Shown piece after piece: positions 8,090 to 16,850 of a stretch of 35,587 nucleotides of DNA; within the stretch, counting starts at the first letter, position 1, and every line of letters starts with the position of its first letter. The DNA is taken from the NCBI GenBank assembly GCA_020851075.1, contig JADZDL010000148.1, positions 1 through 35,587 of the forward strand, read 5' to 3'. The notes beneath the pieces are model-generated. The model worked only from the letters and a program-made list of their open reading frames with translations. It searched no databases and was not told the origin of the DNA. A program made the position numbers and the translations under genes. This DNA comes from Planctomycetota bacterium. Lineage in GTDB: Bacteria > Planctomycetota > UBA1135 > UBA2386.

Positions 8090-9409
8090 ATGCACCTCGA
8101 ACTGAACTACGGCCGCGGCACCGGGCCCGTAGACCTGCCACCCGATCTGCAGGTCACCGTCGTGCGGAAGCCACCGATGCCGGTGCTGCCCGATCCTGCG
8201 GCCGCCGTGCGCGCGGCGCTGGCCGCTCCGGTCGGGATGCTGCCGCTGTCTTCGTTGGCGCGGGGCCACGACAGCGCCTGCATCCTGATCTGTGATATCA
8301 CGCGGCCGGTGCCCAACGGTCTCCTGCTGCGCCCCTTGGTCGACTCGCTGGTCGCCGCCGGCATCGAGAAGGATCGCATCACCGTGCTGGTGGCGACGGG
8401 CATGCATCGGCCCAACCTCGGCGCCGAACTGGAGGAACTGATCGGCGACCCGTGGGTGCTCGCGAACGTGCGCGTCCTGAACCACGACGCCCGCTGCGAT
8501 GCCGACCACGACGACTTGGGCCTCACGCCGCACGGCACGCCGGTCAAACTCGACCGCCGTTTCACGCGGGCTGGCGTCAAAGTTGTGACCGGCCTCGTTG
8601 AGCCGCACTTCATGGCTGGGTTCTCGGGCGGCCGCAAGGTCATCGCGCCCGGCATTGCCCACCGCGACACGATCGCCACGTTCCACTCGCACCGCTTCAT
8701 GGCGCATCCATGTGCGGACAACCTCGTGCTCGAAGGAAACCCGCTGCATCGCGAACAGCTGGCGATCGCGGGCATGCTCGGCCCCGTGTTTGCCGTGAAC
8801 ACCGTGCTCGACGAGCACCGGCGTCTGTCCTTCGTCAACGCCGGCGAACTCGTGCAGAGCCATCTCGCCGCAGTTGCGGTCACCGAACGCTGCGCGCGCG
8901 TGGTGTTGCCGCACCGTTTTGCCACCGTGGTGACGAGCGCGGCGGGTTACCCGCTCGACAAGACCTACTACCAGACCGTGAAGGGCATGGTCGCTCCGCT
9001 GGGCATCCTGCAGGCAGGCGGCACGCTGATCATCGCGTCGGAGTGTTCGGAAGGTCTGGGTTCGCGCGACTTCCTGCTGGCGCAGGAACGGTTGGTTGCG
9101 CTCGGTCCCGAGGCGTTTCTGCGCTCGCGCGAAACGAAGCGATTCGCCGATGCCGACGAGTGGCAAACGCAGATGCAGACGAAGCCCATGCGGGCTGGAC
9201 GGGTCTTGCTCTACACGACCGGGTTGGATGCCGAGGCTCGGGCTCTCACCGGTGTCGGCACGGCCGCGTCCGTGGCGCAGGCTACAGTGGAGAGTGTTGC
9301 GCGCAGCGGCGACCGCCGGGTCGCCGTGGTGCCCGAGGGACCCTATGTGGTGCCTGTTTGCGGTGATCTTGACGAGGGGCCTGTGCCGCGAGCGCCGAAG
9401 CTGACCTAG
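8090..9409 (+). CDS. larA: LarA-family nickel-pincer 2-hydroxyacid racemase/epimerase
   Basis: A 439-residue protein with the two-domain LarA signature. The residues that hold the nickel-pincer nucleotide in Lactiplantibacillus plantarum LarA have clear counterparts: K183 in GFSGGRKVIAPG (covalent thioamide lysine), H173 in LVEPHF and H199 in FHSH (nickel-side and pocket histidines), H106 in ATGMHRP, and D69/R72 in DITRP. The enzyme should therefore be active if the cofactor is supplied. LarA homologues act on lactate and on several other 2-hydroxyacids, so the substrate is not fixed by sequence. The cofactor genes larB, larC and larE are not in this window. The ATG at 8090 aligns with the family N-terminus. 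Its stop codon shares the CTAG tetranucleotide with the stop of the convergent pnp gene. Confidence 0.9.
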   Translation: MHLELNYGRGTGPVDLPPDLQVTVVRKPPMPVLPDPAAAVRAALAAPVGMLPLSSLARGHDSACILICDITRPVPNGLLLRPLVDSLVAAGIEKDRITVLVATGMHRPNLGAELEELIGDPWVLANVRVLNHDARCDADHDDLGLTPHGTPVKLDRRFTRAGVKVVTGLVEPHFMAGFSGGRKVIAPGIAHRDTIATFHSHRFMAHPCADNLVLEGNPLHREQLAIAGMLGPVFAVNTVLDEHRRLSFVNAGELVQSHLAAVAVTERCARVVLPHRFATVVTSAAGYPLDKTYYQTVKGMVAPLGILQAGGTLIIASECSEGLGSRDFLLAQERLVALGPEAFLRSRETKRFADADEWQTQMQTKPMRAGRVLLYTTGLDAEARALTGVGTAASVAQATVESVARSGDRRVAVVPEGPYVVPVCGDLDEGPVPRAPKLT

Positions 9410-11589
9410 AATTCGATCTGCGCATCGTCGACGCCGAGCGCCTGGCGGCGTGACAGCCGCAACCTGCCGCGGTCGTCGGCGCCGAGCACGACGACGATCA
9501 TCTCTTCGCCTTCGCGCGCGATATCGCCGGCGTGGCGAACGGGCATCTTGTCGAGTTCTTCGACCGGCACGAGGCCTTCGTTCACGGCGTTGATCTTTAC
9601 GAACGCGCCGAAGTCCTTCACGCCGGTCACCGTGCCGCGGTAGCAGCGCCCGACCTTGAGCACGCCGGCGGAGCGCTGCACGAGGATCATCGCGCGCTGC
9701 GCGCTGGTCTGGTCCGTCGCGTAGATGAGCACTTCGCCGTTGTCGTCGACGCTCACGCGCGCGCCGGTGGCTTGCGTGATCGACTTGATGTTGGCACCGC
9801 GCGCACCGATGAGCGCGCCGACGGCATCGGGCATGATTGAAATGCGGGCCGCCTTCGGCACGAAACGCGACGGCTGCGCGGGCGTGGCGATCGTCTTTGC
9901 CATTTCGCCGAGAATGTGCAATCGGCCGTCGCGCGCCTGGGCGAGCGCTTTCGCGAGCACTTCGTCGGGAAGGCCACCGAGCTTGTTGTCGAGCTGGATC
10001 GCGGTGATGCCGACTTCGGTGCCGACCACCTTGAAGTCCATGTCGCCGAGGTGGTCTTCATCGCCGAGGATATCGCTGAGCACCGCGTGGCGCTTGCCGT
10101 CGGAGATGAGGCCCATCGCGATGCCGGCCACCGGCCGCACCATCGGCGCGCCCGCGTGCAACATCGCCATCGTGCCGCCGCAGACGGTGGCCATCGACGA
10201 ACTGCCGTTGCTCTCGGTGATCTCGGACTCGATGCGGATCGTGTACGGAAACTGCGAAGCGGGTGGCAGCAGGGGGCGCAACCCGCGCCGCGCGAGCGAA
10301 CCGTGGCCGATTTCGCGGCGACCGGGGCCACGCAGGGGGCGGATCTCCCCGACGGAGTAGGGCGGGAAGTTGTAGTGCAGGATGAAACGATCGGTTTCGC
10401 CATTGGCGCCAAAACCATCGATGCGCAGCGCGTCGTCGGGGCTGCCGAGCGTGCAGGTGACGATCGCCTGCGTTTCGCCGCGCGTGAACAGGGCCGAACC
10501 GTGCGCGCGCGGCAGCAGGCCGACTTCGCTCCAGATCGGGCGGATCTGCGTGGTCGTGCGGCCATCCAGGCGCTTGCCAGCCCCGAGCGAGAGTTCGCGC
10601 GTCTCGGTCCAGACCGCGTTGCCGTAGGCCTGCCTGGCCTTGGCCTGCTCCTCGACGGGCAGGCTCTGCAGCCACGCGGCTTCGGCGGCGGCGATGCCCG
10701 CGCGCCGTTCGGTCTTCGTCGTGATCTGCAGCGAACTGCGCAGGCTGGCGAGGATCTCCGCGGGCAACGTGGGCAGGCTTGGTGCCTCTGGCACTGCGCC
10801 CTTGGGTTGCCCGGCGAGCTCGCGCAGTTCGGCGAACGCCTTGTGGCAGCGTGCGATCCACTCGGTGGCTTGCGCGATCGCGGCGACTGCGTCGGTTTCG
10901 GTGACTTCGCGCGCTTCGCCTTCGAGCATGACGAGGCCATCGGGGCCAACACCGACCGAGAACTCGAGGTCGGCCTGTTCGCGCTGCGCGCTGCCCGCGA
11001 ACGCGATCCAGGCGCCATCGACGCGCTGGATGCGCAGGCCGCCGGCGGGGCCCTTGGCGGGCACGTGGCTGATGTGCAGGGCGGCGCAGGCGGCGAGGAT
11101 CGAGAGGCTCTCGAGGTCGCTGCTCGGCTCGGCGCTCATCACCTGCACCTGGACCTGGACCTCGTTGCGGTATTCCTCGGGGAACAGCGAACGGATCGTT
11201 CGATCGATGAGGCGGCTCGTCAGCACTTCCTGGTCGCTGATGCGGCCTTCGCGGCGGCCGAAGCCGCCGGGGATGCGGCCGGCCGCGGCGAACTTCTCGC
11301 GGTATTCGACCGTGAGCGGGAAGAAGTCCTGGCCGGGTTTGGGGGCTGCCGCCGCGGTTACCGTCGCCAGCACGACGTTGTCACCGCAGCGTGCGAGCAC
11401 GGCACCGTGGGCCTGGCGCGCGATGCGACCGGTCTCGAAGACGAGTTCGGTGCCGGCGATCTTCACGGTGGCGCGATGGGCAGTGGGCTGCAGGGAGGGA
11501 TCTTGCCGGAGCGGGGTTACGAAGCAACGGCTGGGCCTGGCGTCTACGAACGAAGTCCTCTTGTGCGGCGTGGTCGTTTGGTGCATCAT
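9406..11589 (-). CDS. pnp: Polynucleotide phosphorylase
   Basis: A 727-residue 3'-5' exoribonuclease that degrades RNA with phosphate as co-substrate. Domains in order: RNase PH 1 (about 45-240), helical linker (245-330), RNase PH 2 (about 335-565), KH (585-640) and S1 (643-716). The catalytic metal aspartates are D510 and D516 in [12 protein letters not shown], and S462-S465 lie in the phosphate-binding loop region. The KH loop reads GARG rather than the usual GPGG. The start is uncertain: ATG 11589 (or 11586) adds about 40 residues before the conserved [14 protein letters not shown] block, with no Shine-Dalgarno; a GTG at 11466 would give 686 residues, close to the family, and would leave room for promoters beside feoA. 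The gene stands alone; no rpsO is visible next to it. Confidence 0.95.
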   Translation of the reverse strand: MMHQTTTPHKRTSFVDARPSRCFVTPLRQDPSLQPTAHRATVKIAGTELVFETGRIARQAHGAVLARCGDNVVLATVTAAAAPKPGQDFFPLTVEYREKFAAAGRIPGGFGRREGRISDQEVLTSRLIDRTIRSLFPEEYRNEVQVQVQVMSAEPSSDLESLSILAACAALHISHVPAKGPAGGLRIQRVDGAWIAFAGSAQREQADLEFSVGVGPDGLVMLEGEAREVTETDAVAAIAQATEWIARCHKAFAELRELAGQPKGAVPEAPSLPTLPAEILASLRSSLQITTKTERRAGIAAAEAAWLQSLPVEEQAKARQAYGNAVWTETRELSLGAGKRLDGRTTTQIRPIWSEVGLLPRAHGSALFTRGETQAIVTCTLGSPDDALRIDGFGANGETDRFILHYNFPPYSVGEIRPLRGPGRREIGHGSLARRGLRPLLPPASQFPYTIRIESEITESNGSSSMATVCGGTMAMLHAGAPMVRPVAGIAMGLISDGKRHAVLSDILGDEDHLGDMDFKVVGTEVGITAIQLDNKLGGLPDEVLAKALAQARDGRLHILGEMAKTIATPAQPSRFVPKAARISIMPDAVGALIGARGANIKSITQATGARVSVDDNGEVLIYATDQTSAQRAMILVQRSAGVLKVGRCYRGTVTGVKDFGAFVKINAVNEGLVPVEELDKMPVRHAGDIAREGEEMIVVVLGADDRGRLRLSRRQALGVDDAQIEF

Positions 11590-11595
11590 GCCTGG

Positions 11596-11618
11596 CAGTT
11601 GAGACGCTGTCTCAACTG
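11596..11618. promoter_or_regulatory. Perfect 10-3-10 dyad between pnp and feoA (Fur/metal-operator-like)
   Basis: CAGTTGAGAC (11596-11605) and GTCTCAACTG (11609-11618) form a perfect inverted repeat around GCT. The core TTGAGAC/GTCTCAA keeps the outer TGA...TCA of the Fur 7-1-7 consensus but not its AT-rich centre. It lies 16 nt before the feoA GTG and just touches the GAGGA Shine-Dalgarno (11618-11622). Binding by Fur or a DtxR-type iron repressor is the natural guess ahead of an iron importer. As RNA it would also form a stable hairpin beside the ribosome site, so a post-transcriptional role cannot be excluded. Confidence 0.6.
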
Positions 11619-11634
11619 AGGACGCCTGACCTTC

Positions 11635-11970
11635 GTGACAGACCACCCTGCCGCACTCCCCGAGCCGGTTTCTCATCCCGTGACGAGTTCCGCGACCACC
11701 TGCCTTGCCTGCGCCGTTCGCGGCCAGCCACTCGTCGTCGGCGAAGTGCTTGGCGACGACGCGCTCGCGGAGCGGTTGCGGGTCAGTGGCTTGTGGCCCG
11801 GGGCGCTCGTCGAGCTGCTTGGCACGGCGCCGCTGGGTGGGCCCATGTTGTTCAAACTGCATGGTTTCCGCCTGGCCCTGCGTCGCAACGAAGCCGAACG
11901 CGTCACGGCGAATCTGGCTGCGCCAGCGGGCAACCTGACAGGGTCGGCGGGTGCGGAGAAGAACGCGTGA
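11635..11970 (+). CDS. feoA: FeoA-family protein
   Basis: An 111-residue small cytoplasmic protein whose core (about residues 40-95) has the SH3-like FeoA pattern: ALAERLRVSGLWPGALVELL, then PMLFKLHGFRLALRRNEAERV. FeoA partners FeoB in ferrous iron uptake, probably by modulating it at the membrane. It starts at GTG 11635 with a GAGGA Shine-Dalgarno at 11618-11622. The first 35 residues include CLAC and CAVRG, which could bind metal, but this is speculative. Its TGA overlaps the feoB GTG by 4 nt. The dyad directly upstream is a likely iron-responsive control site. Confidence 0.85.
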   Translation: MTDHPAALPEPVSHPVTSSATTCLACAVRGQPLVVGEVLGDDALAERLRVSGLWPGALVELLGTAPLGGPMLFKLHGFRLALRRNEAERVTANLAAPAGNLTGSAGAEKNA

Positions 11971-13931
11971 GCCACGGTGGATCGGCGGTCGTTCGTGGTT
12001 CTGCGGGTGGCGAAGCGTCCAGCGCGCGCACGGTTGCGCTCGTCGGGCGCGCCAATTCGGGCAAGACGTCCCTGCTGATGTTCCTGACCGGCAGCGCGCA
12101 GCGGCCGATCAACTTTCCGGGCACTTCGGTCGAACGCTCTGAGAGCGAGGTGCAGGTGGGCTCGGTGCGCTTGCGCGTGGTCGATCTGCCGGGCATCGCT
12201 GCGATGCAGGCGATCAGCAAGGATGAAGAGGTCACGCTCGAGTTCCTGCGCAATACCGGGGTCGATCGCCCCGAGGTTGTCTGCGCGGTGCTCGATGCGT
12301 CGAAGCTGTCGATCGAACTGCGCCTGCTGCGGCAATTGCATGCCCTCGGCCTGCCGATCGTCGTCGCGTTGACCAAAGTCGATGTCGCCGCCGCCGAAGG
12401 CAACCCCGTCGATGTCGACAACCTGCGACGGGCGCTGGGGCTGCAGCTCGTGCCGGTCGATGGCCGTCTCGGCCACGGGGTCGCCGAATTGCGGACGATG
12501 CTGGGCAGTGACGCGGCGCTCCTCAGCCGGCCGGATTCGCAGGCCCAGTCCTCGACCTGGCAGCCGCCGGCCTCGAAGTCAACGCGCCGATCCATGACGG
12601 ATCGCATCGATGCCTGGCTGCTGCATCCGCTGCTCGGTCCGGTCGTACTCTTTGGCGTGCTCGTGCTGTTGTTCCAGCTCGTGTTCCGCGTGGCCGAGCC
12701 GTTCATGGCCGTGGTCGAAGATGGCCAGGGTCTGATCACCGGTTGGCTCGAATCGGTGCTCGCCGCCGGCGCCATGCGCAGCTTCGTCATCGATGGGCTC
12801 GTGAATGGTCTCGGTAGCTCGCTCTTATTCGTGCCGCAGATCGCGCTGTTGATCGCATTCGTGACCATGCTCGAAGCGTCGGGCTACATGGCGCGCGCGG
12901 TGTTCCTGCTCGATCGGCTGCTGCGTTGTTTTGGCCTCTCGGGCAAGAGCTTCGTGCCGCTCACGAGCAGTTTTGCGTGCGCGATTCCGGGCATTCTCGC
13001 GAGTCGCATCCTGACCGATGAACGTGATCGCCTCGCCACCATCGCGGTCTCGCCGCTGATGTCGTGTTCGGCGCGCCTGCCGGTCTATATCGTGCTGTTG
13101 GCGGCGTTCTTCCCGCCGAACCAGGCCGGGTTCCTGCTGATGGTGATGTACCTGCTCGGCATCGTCGCCGCGGCGGTGGTGGCCTTCGTGCTGCGGCGCA
13201 CGATCCTGCGCGGCGGCTCGTCGATCCTCGCGATGGAACTGCCGGTCTACCAGCGGCCGCGACTGCGCGTGGTCGCGCGGCATGCGTGGACTGCGGTGCG
13301 CGAGTTCCTGCGCACGGCCGGAACGGTCATTCTCGCGGCGACCGTGGGTGTGTGGGCGCTTGGCTACTTCCCGCGGCCAGTCGAGCTGCACGAGAAGTTC
13401 GAACGGCAGCGCGCCGCGGTGCCGGCAGGGGATGCGGCCGAAGCGGCGTTGGCGAACATCGACGCAGCGGAGTCGCAAGCTTACCTCGAGCAGAGTTGGC
13501 TTGCCGACATGGGGCGCGCCGTGCAGCCGGTGTTTGCGCCGGCCGGATTTGACTGGCGCATGACGGTCGGCGTGCTTGCCGCGTTCCCTGCGCGCGAACT
13601 CGTCGTGCCGACGCTCGGCACGTTGCACAGTCTCGGCGAAGTCGAAGCGAGCGACGACGCGGGCGCCGAATCGGTGGTTCGCCTGCGCGATGCGCTGCGC
13701 GACGCGCGCGGCCCCGACGGCAAGCCCGTCATGAACGGGCTGGTGGCACTCGCGGCGATGGCGTTCTTTGCGCTGTGCAGCCAGTGCGTATCGACGTTAG
13801 CCGCCATCCGCCGCGAGACGCATTCGTGGTTCTGGCCCGTGTTCACGTTCAGTTACATGACCGTGCTCGCGTGGTTGGTCGCGGTCGCGATCTACCAGAT
13901 CGGCTCGTTGCTCGGCTACGGTCTCGCGTAG
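11967..13931 (+). CDS. feoB: FeoB-type ferrous iron transporter, shortened linker domain
   Basis: A 654-residue inner-membrane Fe(II) permease with an N-terminal GTPase domain. G1 is G27-RANSGKT34, G3 is D73-LPG76 and G4 is T136-KVD139, where FeoB usually has N-x-x-D; TKxD occurs in other TRAFAC GTPases such as EngB. The membrane core carries the two FeoB gate regions, with SFACAIPGILASR and PLMSCSARLPVY, and the C-terminal CVSTLAAIRRET block. Between the end of the G domain (about 180) and the conserved TDRIDAWLLHPLLG entry to the membrane (211) there are only about 30 polar residues, where family members normally have a helical GDI domain of about 90. It starts at GTG 11967 overlapping the feoA stop. 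No feoC is seen. Confidence 0.9.
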   Translation: MSHGGSAVVRGSAGGEASSARTVALVGRANSGKTSLLMFLTGSAQRPINFPGTSVERSESEVQVGSVRLRVVDLPGIAAMQAISKDEEVTLEFLRNTGVDRPEVVCAVLDASKLSIELRLLRQLHALGLPIVVALTKVDVAAAEGNPVDVDNLRRALGLQLVPVDGRLGHGVAELRTMLGSDAALLSRPDSQAQSSTWQPPASKSTRRSMTDRIDAWLLHPLLGPVVLFGVLVLLFQLVFRVAEPFMAVVEDGQGLITGWLESVLAAGAMRSFVIDGLVNGLGSSLLFVPQIALLIAFVTMLEASGYMARAVFLLDRLLRCFGLSGKSFVPLTSSFACAIPGILASRILTDERDRLATIAVSPLMSCSARLPVYIVLLAAFFPPNQAGFLLMVMYLLGIVAAAVVAFVLRRTILRGGSSILAMELPVYQRPRLRVVARHAWTAVREFLRTAGTVILAATVGVWALGYFPRPVELHEKFERQRAAVPAGDAAEAALANIDAAESQAYLEQSWLADMGRAVQPVFAPAGFDWRMTVGVLAAFPARELVVPTLGTLHSLGEVEASDDAGAESVVRLRDALRDARGPDGKPVMNGLVALAAMAFFALCSQCVSTLAAIRRETHSWFWPVFTFSYMTVLAWLVAVAIYQIGSLLGYGLA

Positions 13932-14013
13932 CGGTTGGGGGTCTCGCGTAGCGGTTGGGGGTCTCGCGTAGCGGTTGGGGGTCTCGCGTAGCGGCTGGGG
14001 GACTCGCGTAGGG
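13921..14013. repeat. 20-bp tandem repeat at the feoB 3' end
   Basis: The unit GTCTCGCGTAGCGGTTGGGG occurs three times exactly (13921-13980), once with a single T-to-C change (13981-14000), and as a partial fifth copy (14001-14013, GACTCGCGTAGGG). The first copy contains the last codons and TAG stop of feoB, so the repeat is a duplication of the gene end plus 9 nt. It fills the whole gap between the convergent feoB and the secreted protein gene at 14014. There are no spacers, so it is not CRISPR, and no T-run, so it is not an intrinsic terminator. Slippage is the simplest origin. Confidence 0.95.
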
Positions 14014-16476
14014 CTAGCGCTTCTCGCCGTACTCGCGCGCAATGTCGGCGGCGGCCGTCGCATCGAGTGGCACGGTGACTTCGACGTCTGTGCCTTGCGG
14101 CACCGTGACCTTGTCTTGCCAGAGACGGTTGCCGGCAGGGTCCTGCACGGTGATGTTGAGTTCGCCATCGCGGTCCGGATGCACGATCACCGCGTTGGTG
14201 TTGTTCCATAGCGTTGCGCACTTCACCGCGGATTCTGCCCACCAGAGGTTCTCGGTGGGTTCCACGACGATGCGAACTCCATCGGGCAACTTGATGGCGT
14301 CGGGTAGCCGCAAGCGAACGTTCGCACGCAAGACCAGATCGACGGTGACGTCCTCGGTCGGCTGCTCGAGTCTGGCTGTGCGGTAGTCGGCGTGCGTGAA
14401 CCACAGCGTGTTGTCTTGCCGTGGCATCACCAAGCGCACGGTGCCGTCCTCTTGGGTGCTCGCCCCGTGCGCGTTGCCGCCGCCGCCGTTCGCTCGAAGG
14501 TGGACACAGGTCACTTGGAAGTCTTCGAGGGGAGCCTGTCCTGGGCCTCGAACCGTGACCTTCACGATTCGCAGGTGGTCTTTCATCTCGAAGTTCTGCA
14601 ATCTGGCGTCGGTGCAGGCAGCATTCGAGGACACCTCAAGGTCGCGCAGCAGTTCCACTGCTTGATCCGTGGTCGTGGCCTTGAGCACATACTTGCCGGG
14701 GACAAGCCCGGTCCATTCGAAGCGCCCGGAGCGCCACCGGCCGTAGGAAGAGGTTTCGCGGTTGCCGTCGCGTTCGAGATACACAGTCAGGATTTCGCCG
14801 TAGGCCGGTTCGGCCAAGGTGAGGCTTGCTGTGCCTGCCTGCACCGCGCGCAGCGTGATCGCCGTATCGCCGGGCGCGGCAGTGATCGTCTCTGTGAGGA
14901 CCAGGGAATCGCTGTTGAGGTGAAGTTGTAGCGGGGTGTCTTTGGGCCCGAGTTCGCGCAGTGTGAAGCGACCTTCGGCGTCGGTGGCCACGGCATGCGA
15001 GAAGAACAATGCCGTGCCACTATTGGAGACGCTCGTGGAGTGGCTGCTGTGCATGTGACTCAGTTGCGTTGCTACGACGGCACCTGCCACTGGCTTGCCG
15101 TCGCTCGATACGACGATGCCGCTCACCATCGGTGGTTCTTCGACGAATCGGATATCGCCGAGCTCGTTGACTCCCGGCTGGATGGACTGTAGCGGCAGGC
15201 GCCACGCGCCTCGATAGGCCGTACGTTTGGTCCCAAGTCCGCGCGCGATGAGGAGCACCTGTCCGTCTGCAGCATCCTCACCTTCGAGATCGACGGTGAG
15301 CTGCAGGCGGCCCTCTGCATCCGTCTTCACCTCGTTGCCATCGAACGAATGTGCTCTGGCGAGCACGAAGCCAAGGGTCGTTTCTGCCAAGGGCTTGCCG
15401 GCAACATCCAGCGCGCGCAGCCGGAGGATCGGTTTGCCCACGGCCATGCGCACGCCGCAGACGACGAGTTCGCCGGCGCGCGTAGGTCCGGCTTGCTCGT
15501 GTGTGAGTGCTCCTTCGAAGTCTTTGCTCGTGACCAGGGCTTGCAGTTGCAGGTCGAGAGCCACCCAGCGAAAGAAGGCTGAGTCGGGTTCTAGTTTGCT
15601 CGGCCGGACCGCGAAGCCGCCGAGATCCTGCCCCGGTGCCCCGCGCAGCGTCGCGCTGTGGATCTTGTCGATCGGCTTCTCGTGTTCGTCATAGAGCAGC
15701 ACACGCACCATGCCACAAGGAGGCAATTTCAGTTCCGCCGGTGCGGACTGGTGCCCGTTGGCGTCGAACTCGAGCTTTGTGCGCAATGGTTCGGCGGTGA
15801 GTACCTCGGCCTGCACGACGACTGCGCCAAGATCTGGCACGCGGCTCCTTGGAACACGGAATCGTCCGGTTCCGTCCGTGATGCCTTCGCACGAACTGAG
15901 GAAGTAGGCGCCGTGCGAGCCCTGGTCGTAGGTCACCCCAAAGTCGACCGGCACGTCGGCTGCTGGCCGTCCTTTGCTGTCCTTCACGAGCACTTCGAGA
16001 TACTGCTGCTCGGTGAGCTTGAGGACCAGCACATCACTCGGCCAACGGCGGAAGGCGACGGACGCGAAGCGGTTGCCGGCGAAGGCGACGACGGTGCCGC
16101 GGTCCACGGCGGCGATGGAGACCGTGCCATCGGCGCCGGTCTGGTAGCGCGTGCCATACCAGTGGGCCAGCAAGCGGAAGAACGCATCGGGGTCCTGCGC
16201 GAACGTCTGCTGCAGTTCGCGCAGCGGCTTGCGCACGGCTTTGGTCGCCGCGTCGTCGATGACGAACACTTCGGCGCCGGCGATCGGCAGGTCGGTAGCC
16301 TGGTCGACCACTTCGAGCTTGTTGCCGGCTTCGACCGCGGCGGCGATTGGCGTCGCCAGCAGGGCGGCATCGAGGTCCTTGGGCTTCGGCGGCAGTCTGG
16401 TCTCCTGCGCCGCCAACGGAAATCCAAGCCACAGCATGCAGGCCATGGCGACGCGCCGGATCGCGGTCTTCTTCAT
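14014..16476 (-). CDS. Large secreted protein with carboxypeptidase-regulatory-like (Ig-fold) repeats
   Basis: An 820-residue exported protein. MKKT at ATG 16476 begins a standard signal peptide (cleavage about LAA-Q24). Several segments have the pattern of carboxypeptidase-regulatory-like or related Ig-fold domains, in which an inserted G-K/R-P-(V/L) turn is followed by beta strands: LEVVDQATDLPIAGAEVFV (about 53-71), LEVLVKDSKGRPAADVPVDF (about 155-174), LRLRALDVAGKPLAETTLGF (mid-protein) and GIVVSSDGKPVAGAVVATQ (about 445). No catalytic motif is visible. Such proteins are usually extracellular scaffolds, adhesins or carbohydrate-binding accessory proteins. The product is beta-rich throughout and has few Cys. 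It is preceded by the small CPCC gene with a 70-nt gap on the same strand and may be transcribed with it. Confidence 0.75.
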   Translation of the reverse strand: MKKTAIRRVAMACMLWLGFPLAAQETRLPPKPKDLDAALLATPIAAAVEAGNKLEVVDQATDLPIAGAEVFVIDDAATKAVRKPLRELQQTFAQDPDAFFRLLAHWYGTRYQTGADGTVSIAAVDRGTVVAFAGNRFASVAFRRWPSDVLVLKLTEQQYLEVLVKDSKGRPAADVPVDFGVTYDQGSHGAYFLSSCEGITDGTGRFRVPRSRVPDLGAVVVQAEVLTAEPLRTKLEFDANGHQSAPAELKLPPCGMVRVLLYDEHEKPIDKIHSATLRGAPGQDLGGFAVRPSKLEPDSAFFRWVALDLQLQALVTSKDFEGALTHEQAGPTRAGELVVCGVRMAVGKPILRLRALDVAGKPLAETTLGFVLARAHSFDGNEVKTDAEGRLQLTVDLEGEDAADGQVLLIARGLGTKRTAYRGAWRLPLQSIQPGVNELGDIRFVEEPPMVSGIVVSSDGKPVAGAVVATQLSHMHSSHSTSVSNSGTALFFSHAVATDAEGRFTLRELGPKDTPLQLHLNSDSLVLTETITAAPGDTAITLRAVQAGTASLTLAEPAYGEILTVYLERDGNRETSSYGRWRSGRFEWTGLVPGKYVLKATTTDQAVELLRDLEVSSNAACTDARLQNFEMKDHLRIVKVTVRGPGQAPLEDFQVTCVHLRANGGGGNAHGASTQEDGTVRLVMPRQDNTLWFTHADYRTARLEQPTEDVTVDLVLRANVRLRLPDAIKLPDGVRIVVEPTENLWWAESAVKCATLWNNTNAVIVHPDRDGELNITVQDPAGNRLWQDKVTVPQGTDVEVTVPLDATAAADIAREYGEKR

Positions 16477-16546
16477 GGCGCCATTGTCGGCGCGTTGTCC
16501 GGGGCGGCAAGCTGTTGGGAACGATTCCTGGCGGGGTCCCGCGCCG

Positions 16547-16843
16547 TCAATCGAGGTCGAAGATGTTGCGCGGCCGATCGGTCTTGTCCTTCTTGGCTTC
16601 CTGCTTGGCGCGTTCGAGCTGGGCCGCGAGGCGATCCGCTTCCTTGGTCTGGTCGTTCTTGGCCGATGCAAACAGGTCGCCGAGGCGCTGTTGTTCGCGG
16701 CTGTGGGCGTCGAGCAGCTGGTCCAGGCTACGACCGCCCTTGGCCTCGTCGGGGCGCACCGCGCGGGCCTTGCCGCTGCGCGTATCGACCTCGATGAGCT
16801 TGCTGCAGCAGGGGCAGGAAAACGTGAAGATCGTCTCAGCCAT
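16547..16843 (-). CDS. Small CPCC-motif protein with coiled-coil tail
   Basis: A 98-residue cytoplasmic protein. It opens with FTFSCPCCSKLIEVDTRSGKA, in which C10, C12 and C13 resemble half of a zinc ribbon; with only one cysteine cluster, metal binding would need dimerisation. Residues about 35-85 are a charged helix with heptad-like spacing (LDQLLDAHSREQQRLGDLF, then ADRLAAQLERAKQEAKK), so a coiled coil is likely, which would also permit a dimer with a shared zinc site. The tail is NIFDLD. The function is unknown. The ATG at 16843 is chosen because the zinc-ribbon block begins directly after it. The gene is divergent from the ECF sigma factor, and a sigma-factor promoter match begins 8 nt from this start codon. 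Confidence 0.7.
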   Translation of the reverse strand: MAETIFTFSCPCCSKLIEVDTRSGKARAVRPDEAKGGRSLDQLLDAHSREQQRLGDLFASAKNDQTKEADRLAAQLERAKQEAKKDKTDRPRNIFDLD

Positions 16844-16850
16844 GATGGTA

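Noticed and set aside
7925..9166. Long minus-strand open frame upstream of the methyltransferase
   Set aside because: It is antisense to larA, whose family alignment and conserved active site are clear; the frame is a by-product of high GC.
9916..11619. 567-codon plus-strand open frame opposite pnp
   Set aside because: Antisense shadow of pnp; composition (Arg/Ala/Gly/Asp) is unlike a folded protein and no motif is present.
13921..14013. CRISPR array
   Set aside because: The 20-bp copies abut one another with no spacers, and no cas gene is present.
15658..16797. 379-codon plus-strand open frame opposite the secreted Ig-like protein
   Set aside because: Antisense to a gene with a clear signal peptide and domain repeats; no recognisable protein features.
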